A DNA stretch of 64,000 nt. It comes from Bacillus sp. FJAT-29937 (GTDB lineage: Bacteria > Bacillota > Bacilli > Bacillales > Cytobacillaceae). Position numbers and translations under genes: made by a program. Positions 44,788 to 55,474 of this stretch are shown piece by piece. The notes under the pieces were generated by a model. That model was not told where the DNA came from. It saw only the letters and a list, made by a program, of their open reading frames with translations, and did no database searches. Numbering within the stretch: position 1 is the first letter of the stretch; every line of letters begins with the position of its first letter. The stretch lies in NCBI RefSeq assembly GCF_001509555.1, contig NZ_LMAS01000001.1, positions 500,309 to 564,308 on the forward strand, in the 5' to 3' direction.

Positions 44788-45444
44788 TTAGTGAATCAAA
44801 TTGCCTTTTATTGCTGCAATTGCTTTAGCCCGATCCTTTTGACTGTACACAGCTGAACCAGCAACTAAAACATTAGCGCCTGCCTCAATACATAGCTTTG
44901 CTGTTTCTTCATTTACTCCGCCATCTACTTCAATTTCAATGTTTAGACCTTTTTCGTCAGCCATCCTTTTGACTTCTGTAATTTTCGGAAGAACGGATGA
45001 AATGAACTTTTGACCGCCAAAGCCAGGGTTAACTGTCATTAGCAATACCATATCAACATCCTCGATGATATGCTCAATCGTATTTACAGGTGTTGCTGGA
45101 TTTAGAACAACACCAGCCTTTACCCCCAAGGATTTAATAAAATGAATCGTCCGATGAAGATGACGGCAAGCTTCCACATGGACGGTAATATAATCTGCTC
45201 CCGCTTTCGCAAATGCCTCTATATATTGATCTGGGTTTTCAATCATTAAATGGACATCTAAAGGCAGCTTTGTAACCGGTCTTATCGCTTCAACGATAAG
45301 CGGACCAATCGTAATATTAGGAACAAAATGTCCATCCATTACATCCACATGGATATAATCTGCTCCCCCTTTTTCTACATCTTTTATTTCTTCCCCAAGC
45401 TTGGCAAAATCAGCTGATAAGATCGATGGTGCAACTTTCACCAT
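44788..45444 (-). CDS. rpe: Ribulose-phosphate 3-epimerase
   Basis: Pentose phosphate pathway enzyme with a TIM-barrel fold. Signatures: [58 protein letters not shown] and [10 protein letters not shown]. 218 residues. The ATG follows GAGGTACTAATT and it lies 2 bp after rsgA, so both are likely cotranscribed. Confidence 0.98.
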   Translation of the reverse strand: MVKVAPSILSADFAKLGEEIKDVEKGGADYIHVDVMDGHFVPNITIGPLIVEAIRPVTKLPLDVHLMIENPDQYIEAFAKAGADYITVHVEACRHLHRTIHFIKSLGVKAGVVLNPATPVNTIEHIIEDVDMVLLMTVNPGFGGQKFISSVLPKITEVKRMADEKGLNIEIEVDGGVNEETAKLCIEAGANVLVAGSAVYSQKDRAKAIAAIKGNLIH

Positions 45445-45446
45445 AA

Positions 45447-46328
45447 TTAGTACCTCGGCTTTCTCTCTTTAATTTCCTGCAAAAATGTTTTGTAGTGCTC
45501 ATATCGATAAAGTGGAATTTCATGATTGTCCACCGCTATTTTCACCGCACATTTTGGTTCTGCTAAGTGAAGACATCCTCTGAATTTACAATCCTCACTA
45601 TGCTGCTGAATTTCGGGAAAACAGAAGTTTACATCTTCCTGCTCAATATCGGTAAACTCCAATGAACTAAATCCTGGAGTGTCGGCAACCAGACCGTTGC
45701 CAACCTTTATTAGTTCAACATGTCTAGTCGTATGTTTCCCCCTGCCTAAATGAGAGGAGATATCATTTGTTTTTAATTCAAGATCTGGCCTTAAAGCATT
45801 TAGCAAGGAGGATTTTCCTACCCCTGACTGTCCGGCAAAAACAGAGATTTCTCCATCCAGAAATGGAGACAATTCTTTAATTCCTTCCTCTGTTTCTGAG
45901 GAAGTTAATAAAACTTGATAACCAGCTTTTCGATAATCATTGGCATATGATTGAATTTCCTCGTATTGTTCATCATTTGTTAAATCCATTTTTGTAATGC
46001 AAATAATTGGTTTAATATGATTAAACTCTACTAATACAAGAAACCGATCTAGCAGTGCTGTACTAAAGCTTGGTTCAACTGCTGAAAATACAAGAATTGC
46101 TTGGTCTACATTCGCGATAGGCGGCCTGACAAGCTCATTTTTCCGTTCTTTAACTTCTAATATATAGCCTTCTTTATCATTTTCAGCTTGAAAAACGACT
46201 TCATCACCGACAAGAGGAGTCACCTTATTCTTCCGAAAAACTCCCCGTCCGCGGCATTGGACAGTTTCATTATCACTTATTACATAATAAAAACCGCTTA
46301 ATGCCTTAATAATTTTGCCCTCAGGCAT
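45447..46328 (-). CDS. rsgA: Small ribosomal subunit biogenesis GTPase RsgA
   Basis: Circularly permuted GTPase that checks 30S maturation. N-terminal OB fold, then G4 TKMDLT, G1 [15 protein letters not shown]3 DTPGFSS, and a C-terminal zinc site in [17 protein letters not shown] start at [19 protein letters not shown], 8 nt after AAGGAG (293 residues); an ATG six codons earlier lies on that site. Confidence 0.97.
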   Translation of the reverse strand: MPEGKIIKALSGFYYVISDNETVQCRGRGVFRKNKVTPLVGDEVVFQAENDKEGYILEVKERKNELVRPPIANVDQAILVFSAVEPSFSTALLDRFLVLVEFNHIKPIICITKMDLTNDEQYEEIQSYANDYRKAGYQVLLTSSETEEGIKELSPFLDGEISVFAGQSGVGKSSLLNALRPDLELKTNDISSHLGRGKHTTRHVELIKVGNGLVADTPGFSSLEFTDIEQEDVNFCFPEIQQHSEDCKFRGCLHLAEPKCAVKIAVDNHEIPLYRYEHYKTFLQEIKERKPRY

Positions 46329-46386
46329 AGCAACACTCCTTACCATAAAAGTTTATTTAGCATTAGTTTGAGGAGCACCCTTAACA

Positions 46387-48351
46387 TTATTCAGAAAATG
46401 GCACATATTTCTGATCAATTAACTCATTGTCTCTTCTTACTTGGTAAACTGCTTGTTGTCCAGCAGCAATCGTAAATTCGATTGTAAATGTCCTAGTTTC
46501 TGTAATGTACTCCGTTAGAGCGGGTTCATTCAAATCCCTCAACATATCATCAATATAAATTTGAACCTCCTGTGGCAGTCCATCCTCAGACGGCTCATAT
46601 GGAACGACGATCTCTCTAACAACTACTTTTGGCGGTATTTCCTCTTTCCCTTTAGAAATAACGACCTTCACTTTTTTCCCTTTCGATAACTCGGTGCCTG
46701 GAGGAGGATCTTGTGAAATAACATTTCCTTCCTGTATCTCATTTGAGTATGCCTCTGTTGTTTCAATTATTAACCCTGTAGATGCCTCATATTCTTGTAG
46801 CCCTTTTTTATTGTGCCCTTTTAAATCTTTTAATGTTATTGGAGTTGGTCCTTTACTTACGGTAAATTCTAATACCGTGTCCTCTGGAACGACTAGCTCA
46901 CCCTTTTCGATGTTTTGTTCGATTATCTTTCCAGAAGGAATGACCTCATCATATACTTCCTTTTTATCAATAAATTTAAAATCTTCTACTCCTAATAACC
47001 TAACCACATCATCATAAGAGTGATCGGTATAATCCGCTATTTCAAACTTTTCCTTGCCCAAGCTTTCATAAATATCAATGTCCGAACCTTCTTTAACCGT
47101 TTTTCCTGCTTTAGGTTCAGTCCTTATGACTAGTCCTTCATCCAATTCCTCATCGTTTATCCGGATCGGTTCATTCACCTTAAATCCTGCCGCTTCGAGC
47201 TCCGCTATTGCTTTATCGATCTCATCGCCAGTTAAGTCAGGAACCACCACTTCTTTTGGTGAAAACAAACCAGGAAGAACAAAAACAACTAATATTCCTA
47301 AAATAATTAGGCCAATAAACGTAGAAACTAATATCGCTGGCCATTTCTTTTTCTTTTCCTTCTTGTTTTTCTTATCCTTTTTCGGTTTAGTTTCATCAGC
47401 TTGGTGAACGGCTTTCCCGTGAACAACTGTCTCATCTCTAGCCGGAAAAGAATGCTCATCTGTAATAATAGGAATAGCTTTTGTTGCATCATCATCGACC
47501 GGAATGATAAATTTGGCCTCATCTAGTCGTTCAGGATCTAAGCTTGAGCTTAAATCATCTTCCATCTCTTCTGCACTTTCATAGCGATGAAAGGGATCTT
47601 TTGCCGTTGCTTTTAAAACAATGTTTTCCAGGCTTTGCGGAATGGATGGATTCCATCTTCTTAATGAAGGTGTTTCAGATTGCAAATGCTTTAGAGCTAT
47701 GGAAACAGCAGACTCACCGGAAAATGGCAGCCTTCCCGACAGCAATTCAAACATAACAATTCCAAGAGAATAAATATCAGACTTGCGGTTTGCCATACCG
47801 CCCCTTGCTTGTTCAGGCGATAAATAATGAACAGACCCAAGAACTGAATTCGTCTGGGTTATGCTTGTTGCACTTAAAGCCATGGCGATGCCGAAATCTG
47901 TAATTTTCACATTTCCATGCTTGTCTATTAATATATTATGAGGTTTAATATCTCGGTGAATAATATGATTTTGATGAGCATGAGCAATCGCAGAGGTCAG
48001 CTGCTTCATAATCTCAATCACTTTTTCAACACGAACAGGACTGTTTTGCAGTATGTATTGTTTCAATGTTTGTCCAGCGACATATTCCATGACAATATAA
48101 TAAAGTGAATCCTCTTCACCAACATCGTAAATACTTACGATATTAGGGTGGGCAAGACTTGTTGCCGATTGGGCTTCTCGGTGAAAACGACGGATAAACT
48201 CCTCATCATTAGCAAAATCAAGGCGAAGCATCTTAACTGCCACATCACGGTCAAGAATCATATCATGCGCTAAATATACATTAGCCATGCCGCCTCCGCC
48301 GATGACCTCTAGAATTTTATACCTTCCGCTAATTCTTCTTCCAATCATCAT
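46387..48351 (-). CDS. prkC: Serine/threonine protein kinase PrkC with PASTA domains
   Basis: Membrane Hanks-type kinase that senses muropeptides and triggers germination and growth responses. The kinase domain has glycine loop GGGGMANVY, K40, HRDIKPHN (D134) and DFG; the activation loop contains SVLGSVHYLSPEQ. A basic linker precedes the single helix (about 335-357), followed by three PASTA domains and a C-terminal beta domain. 654 residues. Its ATG overlaps the prpC stop (ATGA), so kinase and phosphatase are coupled. Confidence 0.97.
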   Translation of the reverse strand: MMIGRRISGRYKILEVIGGGGMANVYLAHDMILDRDVAVKMLRLDFANDEEFIRRFHREAQSATSLAHPNIVSIYDVGEEDSLYYIVMEYVAGQTLKQYILQNSPVRVEKVIEIMKQLTSAIAHAHQNHIIHRDIKPHNILIDKHGNVKITDFGIAMALSATSITQTNSVLGSVHYLSPEQARGGMANRKSDIYSLGIVMFELLSGRLPFSGESAVSIALKHLQSETPSLRRWNPSIPQSLENIVLKATAKDPFHRYESAEEMEDDLSSSLDPERLDEAKFIIPVDDDATKAIPIITDEHSFPARDETVVHGKAVHQADETKPKKDKKNKKEKKKKWPAILVSTFIGLIILGILVVFVLPGLFSPKEVVVPDLTGDEIDKAIAELEAAGFKVNEPIRINDEELDEGLVIRTEPKAGKTVKEGSDIDIYESLGKEKFEIADYTDHSYDDVVRLLGVEDFKFIDKKEVYDEVIPSGKIIEQNIEKGELVVPEDTVLEFTVSKGPTPITLKDLKGHNKKGLQEYEASTGLIIETTEAYSNEIQEGNVISQDPPPGTELSKGKKVKVVISKGKEEIPPKVVVREIVVPYEPSEDGLPQEVQIYIDDMLRDLNEPALTEYITETRTFTIEFTIAAGQQAVYQVRRDNELIDQKYVPFSE

Positions 48352-49103
48352 ATACGTTCACCTGATTCATTATCAAAAAATTCGACAATGACCAATGTAA
48401 TATTATCTTCGCCGCCATGATTATTTGCCAAATCAATAAGTGCAGCAGCTTTTTCGTCCAACCCTTGACCATCTTTAAGTATATGAATCATTTCTTTCTC
48501 CGTCACCTTATTGGAGAGACCATCTGAACATAAAAGCAAAAGGTCATCCTCCTCAAAAATGATTGTCTTAATATCCATATTTACCGTTTCTTCTGTTCCA
48601 AGTGCTCTTAATACAACATTTTTCATCGGGTGATGCTCTGCATCCTCTTTTGAAATTTGTCCTGAACGGACTAATTCATTTACAAGTGAATGGTCATCTG
48701 TTAGCTGCTGATAACCATTTTCATTTAAAATATAACAACGGCTATCCCCAATATTCGCAATGGTAGCAAAATGTTTTGTACAGATGGCAGCGACAAGGGT
48801 TGTTCCCATTCCTTCACATTCTGATGTATTCTTTGAATGTTCGAAGAGGATGGTATTGCCCTTTTCAATATTGATCCTTAACCATTCTTCAGCTTCATCT
48901 GCTGTCTTAATCTCTTCTGTTTCTCCCCATAGCTTCTGCAGATTTGTTAAAGCCATTTCACTTGCCACATCTCCCGCACGATGACCGCCCATGCCATCTG
49001 CTACAATGGCAAGGCGCTGGCCGCTGCGGTTTAAAAATATTCCACCGTTATCTTCATTATGCTGACGAATTCTGCCTCGGTCTGTCTTAAAAACAGCTCT
49101 CAT
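48348..49103 (-). CDS. prpC: PP2C-type protein phosphatase PrpC
   Basis: Metal-dependent phosphatase that reverses PrkC action. Motifs: TDRGRIRQHNEDN, IVADGMGGHRAGDVAS, ANIGDSRCYI, LLCSDGLSN and GGEDNITLVIVE. I start at ATG MRAVFKTDRG, 4 nt after GAGGTGA, giving 251 residues; an upstream in-frame extension lacks support. It follows rlmN by 4 bp. Confidence 0.97.
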   Translation of the reverse strand: MRAVFKTDRGRIRQHNEDNGGIFLNRSGQRLAIVADGMGGHRAGDVASEMALTNLQKLWGETEEIKTADEAEEWLRINIEKGNTILFEHSKNTSECEGMGTTLVAAICTKHFATIANIGDSRCYILNENGYQQLTDDHSLVNELVRSGQISKEDAEHHPMKNVVLRALGTEETVNMDIKTIIFEEDDLLLLCSDGLSNKVTEKEMIHILKDGQGLDEKAAALIDLANNHGGEDNITLVIVEFFDNESGERI

Positions 49104-49107
49104 CTTG

Positions 49108-50190
49108 TCACCTCGTCTCCTCTTTTCGCTCCTTCGCACGAAGTTGTCCACATGCTGCATCAATATCATGACCTTGCTCTCTGCGAATCGTTACATTAAC
49201 ACCATGATTTTTTAATGTCTTTTCAAATTTAAAAATTTGTTCCTTCGGAGTTCTGACATAATCCCGTTCAGGAACGTAATTAACTGGGATTAAGTTAATA
49301 TGGCATTTAATTCCTTTTACTAATTTTGCTAATTCCTCTGCATGCTCCACCTGGTCATTTACTCCACCGAATAAACCGTACTCAAAGCTGACGCGTCTAC
49401 CGGTTTTATTTATATAATAACGGATGGCCTCCATTAAATCTGGCAGCTTATAGGCACGATTAATTGGCATTAGCCGGCTTCTAAGCTCGGAGTTTGGTGC
49501 ATGAAGAGAAAGTGCAAAATTGATTTGCAAATTTTCATCAGCAAATTGATAAATCTTCGGAATGATTCCACTTGTTGAAACTGTAATATGACGGGCTCCG
49601 ATATTTAGCCCTTTATCATGATTGACGATTTTTAAGAAGGAAAGCATTTGATCATAATTATCAAAAGGTTCCCCAATCCCCATAATGACGATCGAACTGA
49701 CTCTTTCCTCTGTTTCATCTAATGCCTGCTGTACTTTTACGACTTGAGCAACGATTTCTCCTGCTTCTAGGTTCCGTTTTAATCCCCCTAGTGTAGATGC
49801 ACAAAATGTACAGCCAATTCTGCAGCCTACCTGAGTCGTTACACAAACAGAATTGCCGTATTCATGCCTCATTAGGACGGTTTCAATCGAATACCCATCA
49901 TGAAGTTCAAATAAAAATTTAATCGTTCCGTCAGAGGATTGCTGTTGAATAATCGTTTTCAATGTCGTTAAAGTAAAAGAATCAGATAATTTTTCTCGTA
50001 ATCCCTTCGATAAATTGGACATGTCATCAAAGCTTAAAACCCTTTTCGTGTAAAGCCAATCAAAAATTTGATCGGCACGAAACGTCTTTTCATTCATTTC
50101 TGCTAGCCAGTCTTTTAACTCATGCAGCTGTAAAGAATATATGGACGGTTTTTGTTCTGTTGTTACTGCTTCCTTTGTAGCTTGTTCCAT
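49108..50190 (-). CDS. rlmN: Dual-specificity RNA methyltransferase RlmN
   Basis: Radical SAM enzyme that methylates C2 of A2503 in 23S rRNA and A37 in tRNA. The iron-sulfur cysteines are C123, C127 and C130 (GCRIGCTFC). The catalytic cysteines are C116 and C347 (DAACGQL). 360 residues. The start follows the rsmB stop without a gap, with AAGAAGG upstream. Confidence 0.98.
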   Translation of the reverse strand: MEQATKEAVTTEQKPSIYSLQLHELKDWLAEMNEKTFRADQIFDWLYTKRVLSFDDMSNLSKGLREKLSDSFTLTTLKTIIQQQSSDGTIKFLFELHDGYSIETVLMRHEYGNSVCVTTQVGCRIGCTFCASTLGGLKRNLEAGEIVAQVVKVQQALDETEERVSSIVIMGIGEPFDNYDQMLSFLKIVNHDKGLNIGARHITVSTSGIIPKIYQFADENLQINFALSLHAPNSELRSRLMPINRAYKLPDLMEAIRYYINKTGRRVSFEYGLFGGVNDQVEHAEELAKLVKGIKCHINLIPVNYVPERDYVRTPKEQIFKFEKTLKNHGVNVTIRREQGHDIDAACGQLRAKERKEETR

Positions 50191-51537
50191 TCATTTTACC
50201 TTCTTTCTTAAGCAGGCTATATAAAAGCCATCAGATCCAATATGTTGCGGCAAAATTTGAAGCTGAAACCCATTAACAAGCGGACGAATGGCCTTAGGCA
50301 TCCGTTCCTTCATAGATAGATCTCCTTCAAATTCATCATTCTCATTTAAAAAAGCCTCTACTACATGCTGATTCTCTTCAACATCAACCGTACAAGTACT
50401 ATAAACTAGATTACCACCTTTTTTCAATAAAGGGGAAACCGCATTTAATAAGTTTTTTTGTACGGCTGCTAATTGAAAAATATCTTCTTCTTTTTTCGTA
50501 TATTTCATATCAGGTTTTCTTCTCATCACGCCAAGACCTGAACAAGGGGCATCCATTAAAATACGGTCAAATGATGCTTGTTCAAAATGTTCTTGAACCT
50601 TTCTGCTGTCAAGGGGAGTTGCTGTTATATTGGATAATTTAAGCCTTGTCGCATTTTCCTGAATCAGTTTTACTTTATGATCATGCAAATCAAGGGAAAT
50701 AACCTGACCTGTATTAGAAAGCTTCTCTGCTATATGAGTAGATTTCCCTCCAGGAGCAGCGCACGCATCTAAGATTCGTTCATTTTCTGAAATACCTAAG
50801 GCGTATGCAGCAAGCATCGAGCTTTCATCTTGAATGGTGATCAGCCCATCCTTGAAGATTTGTGAATGGGCAAGGTTGCCGCGGTAACATTTAATTGCTT
50901 CAGGAATGACAGGGCTTTGTTCAATCTGATAGCCATCCTCTTCCAAAAGCCTAATGCATTCTTCTACTGTCGTTCTAGTTAGATTGACCCTTGCCGTTTG
51001 TAATGGAGCTGTTAAATTAAGTTCGCACATTTCTTTCGTTTTTTCATACCCAAGCTGATCTGCCCATCTTTTCACGAGCCAATACGGGTGACTTGTTTCG
51101 ATAGAAAGTCTTTCAATCGGGTCCTCAATTGTTTCCAAGGAAGGCAAGCCCGACCTTTGAATATTTCGAAGAATGCCATTAACCATTCCGGAAATTCCTT
51201 TATGGCCACGGTTTTTTGCAATTTCAACTGCTTCAAAGATCGCTGCCCGGTCCGGAATTTTATCCAAATAAATCATTTGATATAAAGTAAGCCGCAGTAA
51301 TTGAACGACCCAGCTCTCAACCTTTTTATTCCCCTTAAGAAAGGGCTTTAAAAAGAAATCAAGGCTCATTCTTCTTTGCAAAGTTCCGTAGGTTAATTCG
51401 GTTAGCAGGCCCGTATCCTTTGAGCAAATTTGGTTCTTGTTAATAAAATTGTTTAGAAGCAAATTGCTGTAAGACTGATTTTTTTCTATCGTCTCCAACA
51501 AGTCCATTGCGGTTTCACGGACGTTCTTCTTTTTCAT
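50191..51537 (-). CDS. rsmB: 16S rRNA (cytosine-967-C5)-methyltransferase RsmB
   Basis: An N-terminal NusB-like domain (about 1-140) is joined to a C-terminal Rossmann methyltransferase. SAM site [17 protein letters not shown]; active cysteines in [15 protein letters not shown] and [12 protein letters not shown]. 448 residues. Its ATG overlaps the fmt stop (ATGA). Confidence 0.97.
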   Translation of the reverse strand: MKKKNVRETAMDLLETIEKNQSYSNLLLNNFINKNQICSKDTGLLTELTYGTLQRRMSLDFFLKPFLKGNKKVESWVVQLLRLTLYQMIYLDKIPDRAAIFEAVEIAKNRGHKGISGMVNGILRNIQRSGLPSLETIEDPIERLSIETSHPYWLVKRWADQLGYEKTKEMCELNLTAPLQTARVNLTRTTVEECIRLLEEDGYQIEQSPVIPEAIKCYRGNLAHSQIFKDGLITIQDESSMLAAYALGISENERILDACAAPGGKSTHIAEKLSNTGQVISLDLHDHKVKLIQENATRLKLSNITATPLDSRKVQEHFEQASFDRILMDAPCSGLGVMRRKPDMKYTKKEEDIFQLAAVQKNLLNAVSPLLKKGGNLVYSTCTVDVEENQHVVEAFLNENDEFEGDLSMKERMPKAIRPLVNGFQLQILPQHIGSDGFYIACLRKKVK

Positions 51538-52484
51538 TGTTCAACTCCTAGACGATCCCCAATCTGTACTTGTGAACCAGCTCCTCTTAAAAATTGCTCC
51601 GCAGTCATCTTTTTCTTTCCTGCTGGCTGAAGTTCGATAATTTTAATGGCGGTCGCATTCTCTGTTGCAATGACTAATGCTTCGTCCTCTATTCTTATAA
51701 TGGTCCCGGGCGCCTGTTTTGAATCCTCTTTCACTTTTTCAGACCACCAAACTTTAATGACGGCATCGTTTAATGTTGTATAAGCAACTGGCCAAGGATT
51801 TAACCCGCGTATATGGTTATAAATATCCTCACCTGTTTTTTTCCAATCAATTTTTTCCTGCTCTCTTTTAATATTTGAGGCAAAGGTCGCTTCAGCATCA
51901 TTTTGAGGGGTAGGCTGCAATTCCCCTTTGATCAGCTTAGGCAAAGTATCGGATAAAAGCTTTGAACCTGCCACACTAAGCTTATCGTGAAGCGTACCAA
52001 CTGTATCAGTTTCTGTAATTGGCACCTCCACTTGGGTTAATATATCCCCTGCATCAAGCTTCTCGACCATATACATAATCGTAATCCCCGTCTTTTTCTT
52101 TCCTTGAATAATGGAATAGTGGATAGGTGCACCACCTCTTAATTCCGGAAGCAAGGAAGCATGAACATTTATACAGCCGTATTTTGGAGCTTCTAATAGC
52201 TCCTTAGGCAAGATTTGCCCAAATGCGGCAGTTACGATTAAATCAGGATTCAAAGCTAGGATTTTGTCTAGCTCTTCTCTATCTCTGATTTTTTCCGGCT
52301 GATAAACAGGGATCCCATGGATTTCCGCCTCTGCCTTCACAGGAGGAGGTGTTAATACCCTTTTTCTCCCTACAGGACGGTCAGGCTGTGTAACAACGGC
52401 AATCACCTCAAAGCCATCATTAATAATTTGCTGCAGGACAGGAACAGAGAAGTCAGGTGTTCCCATAAAAACAATTTTTGTCAT
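51534..52484 (-). CDS. fmt: Methionyl-tRNA formyltransferase
   Basis: Formylates initiator Met-tRNA using 10-formyl-tetrahydrofolate. Motifs: [33 protein letters not shown] and [18 protein letters not shown] start at [11 protein letters not shown] after GGAAGGAGCGGAG, giving 316 residues, and reject a 41-codon upstream extension inside def. It is 1 bp downstream of def, its functional partner. Confidence 0.97.
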   Translation of the reverse strand: MTKIVFMGTPDFSVPVLQQIINDGFEVIAVVTQPDRPVGRKRVLTPPPVKAEAEIHGIPVYQPEKIRDREELDKILALNPDLIVTAAFGQILPKELLEAPKYGCINVHASLLPELRGGAPIHYSIIQGKKKTGITIMYMVEKLDAGDILTQVEVPITETDTVGTLHDKLSVAGSKLLSDTLPKLIKGELQPTPQNDAEATFASNIKREQEKIDWKKTGEDIYNHIRGLNPWPVAYTTLNDAVIKVWWSEKVKEDSKQAPGTIIRIEDEALVIATENATAIKIIELQPAGKKKMTAEQFLRGAGSQVQIGDRLGVEQ

Positions 52485-52485
52485 A

Positions 52486-52965
52486 TTACTCCGCTCCTTC
52501 CAGCTCAGATTCTTCAAGGTATCTAATGACTTTGGAAGTAAAAAGAATTCCTTGAAGATGATCAATTTCGTGTAAAATCGCTCTTGCCAAGAAATCCTCT
52601 GCTTCAAGTGTATAAAGTTTCCCTTTCCGATCTTGTGCTTTGATTTTCACATAAGCAGGTCTATTTACTTCTCCATATAACCCTGGAAAACTCAAGCAGC
52701 CTTCTGGCCCAATCTGTTCTCCCTTTATTTCCAATATTTCCGGATTGATCATTTCGATTGTGCCGCTATCATCATCAATATCGACAATCGCTATTTGCTG
52801 ATCAAGGCCGATTTGTGGGGCGGCAAGTCCAACCCCGTCAAATTCAATCATCGTATCATACATATCATTTAATATTTTTACGAGTTTTTTATCAAAAAAC
52901 TTTACTGGTTTACACTGTACCTCTAATATTTCAGAAGGATAAGTGACAATTTTTCTGACTGACAA
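52486..52965 (-). CDS. def: Peptide deformylase
   Basis: Metalloprotease that removes the formyl group from new proteins. The three motifs are [18 protein letters not shown] and HEIDHLQG. 159 residues. TTG start (52963-52965), 6 nt after GGAGGAA. It precedes fmt by one base and follows priA by about 90 bp in which I see no terminator. Confidence 0.97.
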   Translation of the reverse strand: MSVRKIVTYPSEILEVQCKPVKFFDKKLVKILNDMYDTMIEFDGVGLAAPQIGLDQQIAIVDIDDDSGTIEMINPEILEIKGEQIGPEGCLSFPGLYGEVNRPAYVKIKAQDRKGKLYTLEAEDFLARAILHEIDHLQGILFTSKVIRYLEESELEGAE

Positions 52966-53056
52966 TCTAGTTCCTCCAATGGCTTCTTATTTACCTATTT
53001 TCAACTATTTTCACATGATTCATAACTAAATTTATCTAAATCTTTCTTCAATTATA

Positions 53057-55474
53057 TTACATTAATATATATGGATTTAGATCAACGGAAATTTGCAGTC
53101 CACCTGAATGAATCTCGTGCTGATAGTGATCAAGCATCTTTTTGAGAGACTCGCCTAACGCTGGTTCCCGTTTGTATTTTATCAAACATTGGTATCTATA
53201 TCTATTATTAATCCTAGGGATTGGAGAAGCAACAGGGCCAAGACATATTGCTTCATTAGATAGCCTGGACCTGATATAGGCTGTGATTTTTTCTGTAACA
53301 GAGACCGTCTTCATTAGCTCCTCATGGCTAACAGTCACTAGGGATATATAGTAAAACGGCGGGTATTTGTGGATTTTCCTTACCATCATTTCTTTATCAT
53401 AAAAACGGGCATAATCCTGCTCTCCTGCTAATTCAACGCTGTAATGCTCAGGGGTATATGTTTGAATAACAACCTCTCCTTCAAGTTCATGCCTTCCTGC
53501 CCGTCCGCTAACTTGTGTCAGCAGCTGAAAGGTTTTCTCAGACGATCTGAAATCTGGGAGGTGGAGCATTGTATCAGCGGATAATACACCAACTAAGGTG
53601 ATGTTAGGGAAATCCAGTCCTTTTGCAATCATTTGCGTTCCAAGAAGGATATCAGCATGCCCCTCCTGGAATTGATCGAGGAGTTTCTCATGGGCACCCT
53701 TTTTACTCGTTGTATCTACATCCATGCGGATCACACTTGCTTCAGGAAGAACTTTTGCAAGTTCCTCTTCGACTTTTTGCGTCCCCGTGCCAAAATAGCG
53801 AATATGCTCACTCTGGCATTCTGGGCAGTTTGTTGGTACATGTGCCTCATAGCCGCAATAATGGCATTTCATCTGCTGGCTAAACCGATGATATGTTAAA
53901 GAGATGTCACAGTTAGGACAATTAACAACATATCCGCAATCCCTGCACATGACAAAGGAAGAGTGGCCCCTTTTATTTAGAAATAAAACAATTTGTTCCT
54001 TTTTTTCTAATCGATCTTTTATTTTTTCGAGCAGTGTTTGTGAAAACATCGAGCGGTTTCCGGATCTCAATTCTTCTCTCATATCGATGATGGCTACTTC
54101 AGGCAAGGCTTGATTATTCATTCTCTTCGGCATCGATAGAAGCTTGTAAACTCCTTTTTGTGCCCTTGCAAATGACTCGAGAGAAGGGGTCGCACTTCCT
54201 AGGACGACAGGACATTTATGGGTAGCCGCCCTATGGACCGCCACATCGCGGGCATGATATCTCGGATTATCTTCTTGTTTATAGCTAGTCTCATGCTCCT
54301 CATCAATGATGATGATTCCGAGATTTTGGAAAGGAGCGAAAATGGCTGATCTGGCACCGACTACTACCTTTACTTCCTGCCGTTGAATCTTACGCCATTC
54401 ATCATATTTTTCACCTGTTGAAAGTCCGCTGTGAAGGACGGCTACTTGGTCGCCAAATCTCCCCTTAAATCTTTTCACCATTTGCGGGGTTAGTGAAATT
54501 TCGGGAACGAGGACAATCGCTTCTTTTCCCTTCTCAAGGACCATTTGAATGGATTGCAGATAAACCTCCGTTTTGCCGCTCCCGGTTACACCATATAATA
54601 AAAAAGTTTCATGGCTTTCCATTTCAATCGTTGATAAGATTGGCTTAATCGCATTTTCTTGGTCAGGTGATAAAGGCAATGGTTCCGTTCTTACAAAAGT
54701 TCGTTCCCCAAAAGGATCCCTGTATACCTCTAATTCAGTTTGCTGCAATATCCCTTTGTTGATTAATCCATTCACAACAGAAGAGGTAATTTCAACCTTT
54801 AAGAGAAGCTCACGCAGCTCAATGTTTTTCTCCTCAGACTGTATAAAAAACTCCAGCACTTGCTTTTGTTTATTAGCTTGAGGCAGCAAGTTTTCTATTT
54901 CAGCATATAGTTCTTCATTACTTAAATTTGTAGATATTGCCTTAAGCTTTTTCTTTCTTACTCGTTCCTTTACTTCATATAAAATTTCAACTGTCCCGTT
55001 CGTTACCTCTTTCTGCAGCATAGATAAATAGCCCTTCTCAACTGCTTCCTGCCAGGAAATAATGTCCCGGTTGACGAAAACCTCTTTAACCAGAGGTGGT
55101 AATTCAACTGAATTGTTGTCTGCGATTAGTTTAAGTTTTTTTTCATATTTAGCCTTTAAAGCAGCAGGGAGCATGACTTGGTAGGCTGAAATCTTATAAC
55201 AGAGTGTTGTTTCCGTTAACCAATCTCCTAATGTTAAGAGTTCTTGATTCAATACAGGAGTTAAATCCATTGGCTCGATTAACTTTTTTAATAGTTTGAA
55301 ATTAGAATTAGCTTTGATTTCCGTCACAAAGCCTTGAATTTTTCTCGGTCCAAAAGGAACGATCACCCTCATCCCAATTTGTATAACATCTATTAAATGA
55401 TCCGGGATTAAATAATCAAAAGCCCTGTCTGTTTGTCTTGCCGGTACATCAACGATTACACTGGCAATGTTCAT
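53057..55474 (-). CDS. priA: Primosomal protein N' (PriA helicase)
   Basis: Restarts replication at collapsed forks. N-terminal DNA-binding domain (DVPARQTDRAFDY), Walker A GVTGSGKTEVY, DEEHE box, and two zinc sites in CRDCGYVVNCPNC and CHYCGYEAHVPTNCPEC; QVSGRAGRHELEG is motif VI. 805 residues. Its ATG overlaps the coaBC stop (ATGA). Confidence 0.98.
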   Translation of the reverse strand: MNIASVIVDVPARQTDRAFDYLIPDHLIDVIQIGMRVIVPFGPRKIQGFVTEIKANSNFKLLKKLIEPMDLTPVLNQELLTLGDWLTETTLCYKISAYQVMLPAALKAKYEKKLKLIADNNSVELPPLVKEVFVNRDIISWQEAVEKGYLSMLQKEVTNGTVEILYEVKERVRKKKLKAISTNLSNEELYAEIENLLPQANKQKQVLEFFIQSEEKNIELRELLLKVEITSSVVNGLINKGILQQTELEVYRDPFGERTFVRTEPLPLSPDQENAIKPILSTIEMESHETFLLYGVTGSGKTEVYLQSIQMVLEKGKEAIVLVPEISLTPQMVKRFKGRFGDQVAVLHSGLSTGEKYDEWRKIQRQEVKVVVGARSAIFAPFQNLGIIIIDEEHETSYKQEDNPRYHARDVAVHRAATHKCPVVLGSATPSLESFARAQKGVYKLLSMPKRMNNQALPEVAIIDMREELRSGNRSMFSQTLLEKIKDRLEKKEQIVLFLNKRGHSSFVMCRDCGYVVNCPNCDISLTYHRFSQQMKCHYCGYEAHVPTNCPECQSEHIRYFGTGTQKVEEELAKVLPEASVIRMDVDTTSKKGAHEKLLDQFQEGHADILLGTQMIAKGLDFPNITLVGVLSADTMLHLPDFRSSEKTFQLLTQVSGRAGRHELEGEVVIQTYTPEHYSVELAGEQDYARFYDKEMMVRKIHKYPPFYYISLVTVSHEELMKTVSVTEKITAYIRSRLSNEAICLGPVASPIPRINNRYRYQCLIKYKREPALGESLKKMLDHYQHEIHSGGLQISVDLNPYILM

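Noticed and set aside
52966..53056. Search for a terminator or promoter between priA and def
   Set aside because: Sequence is AT-rich without a stem or matching promoter elements.
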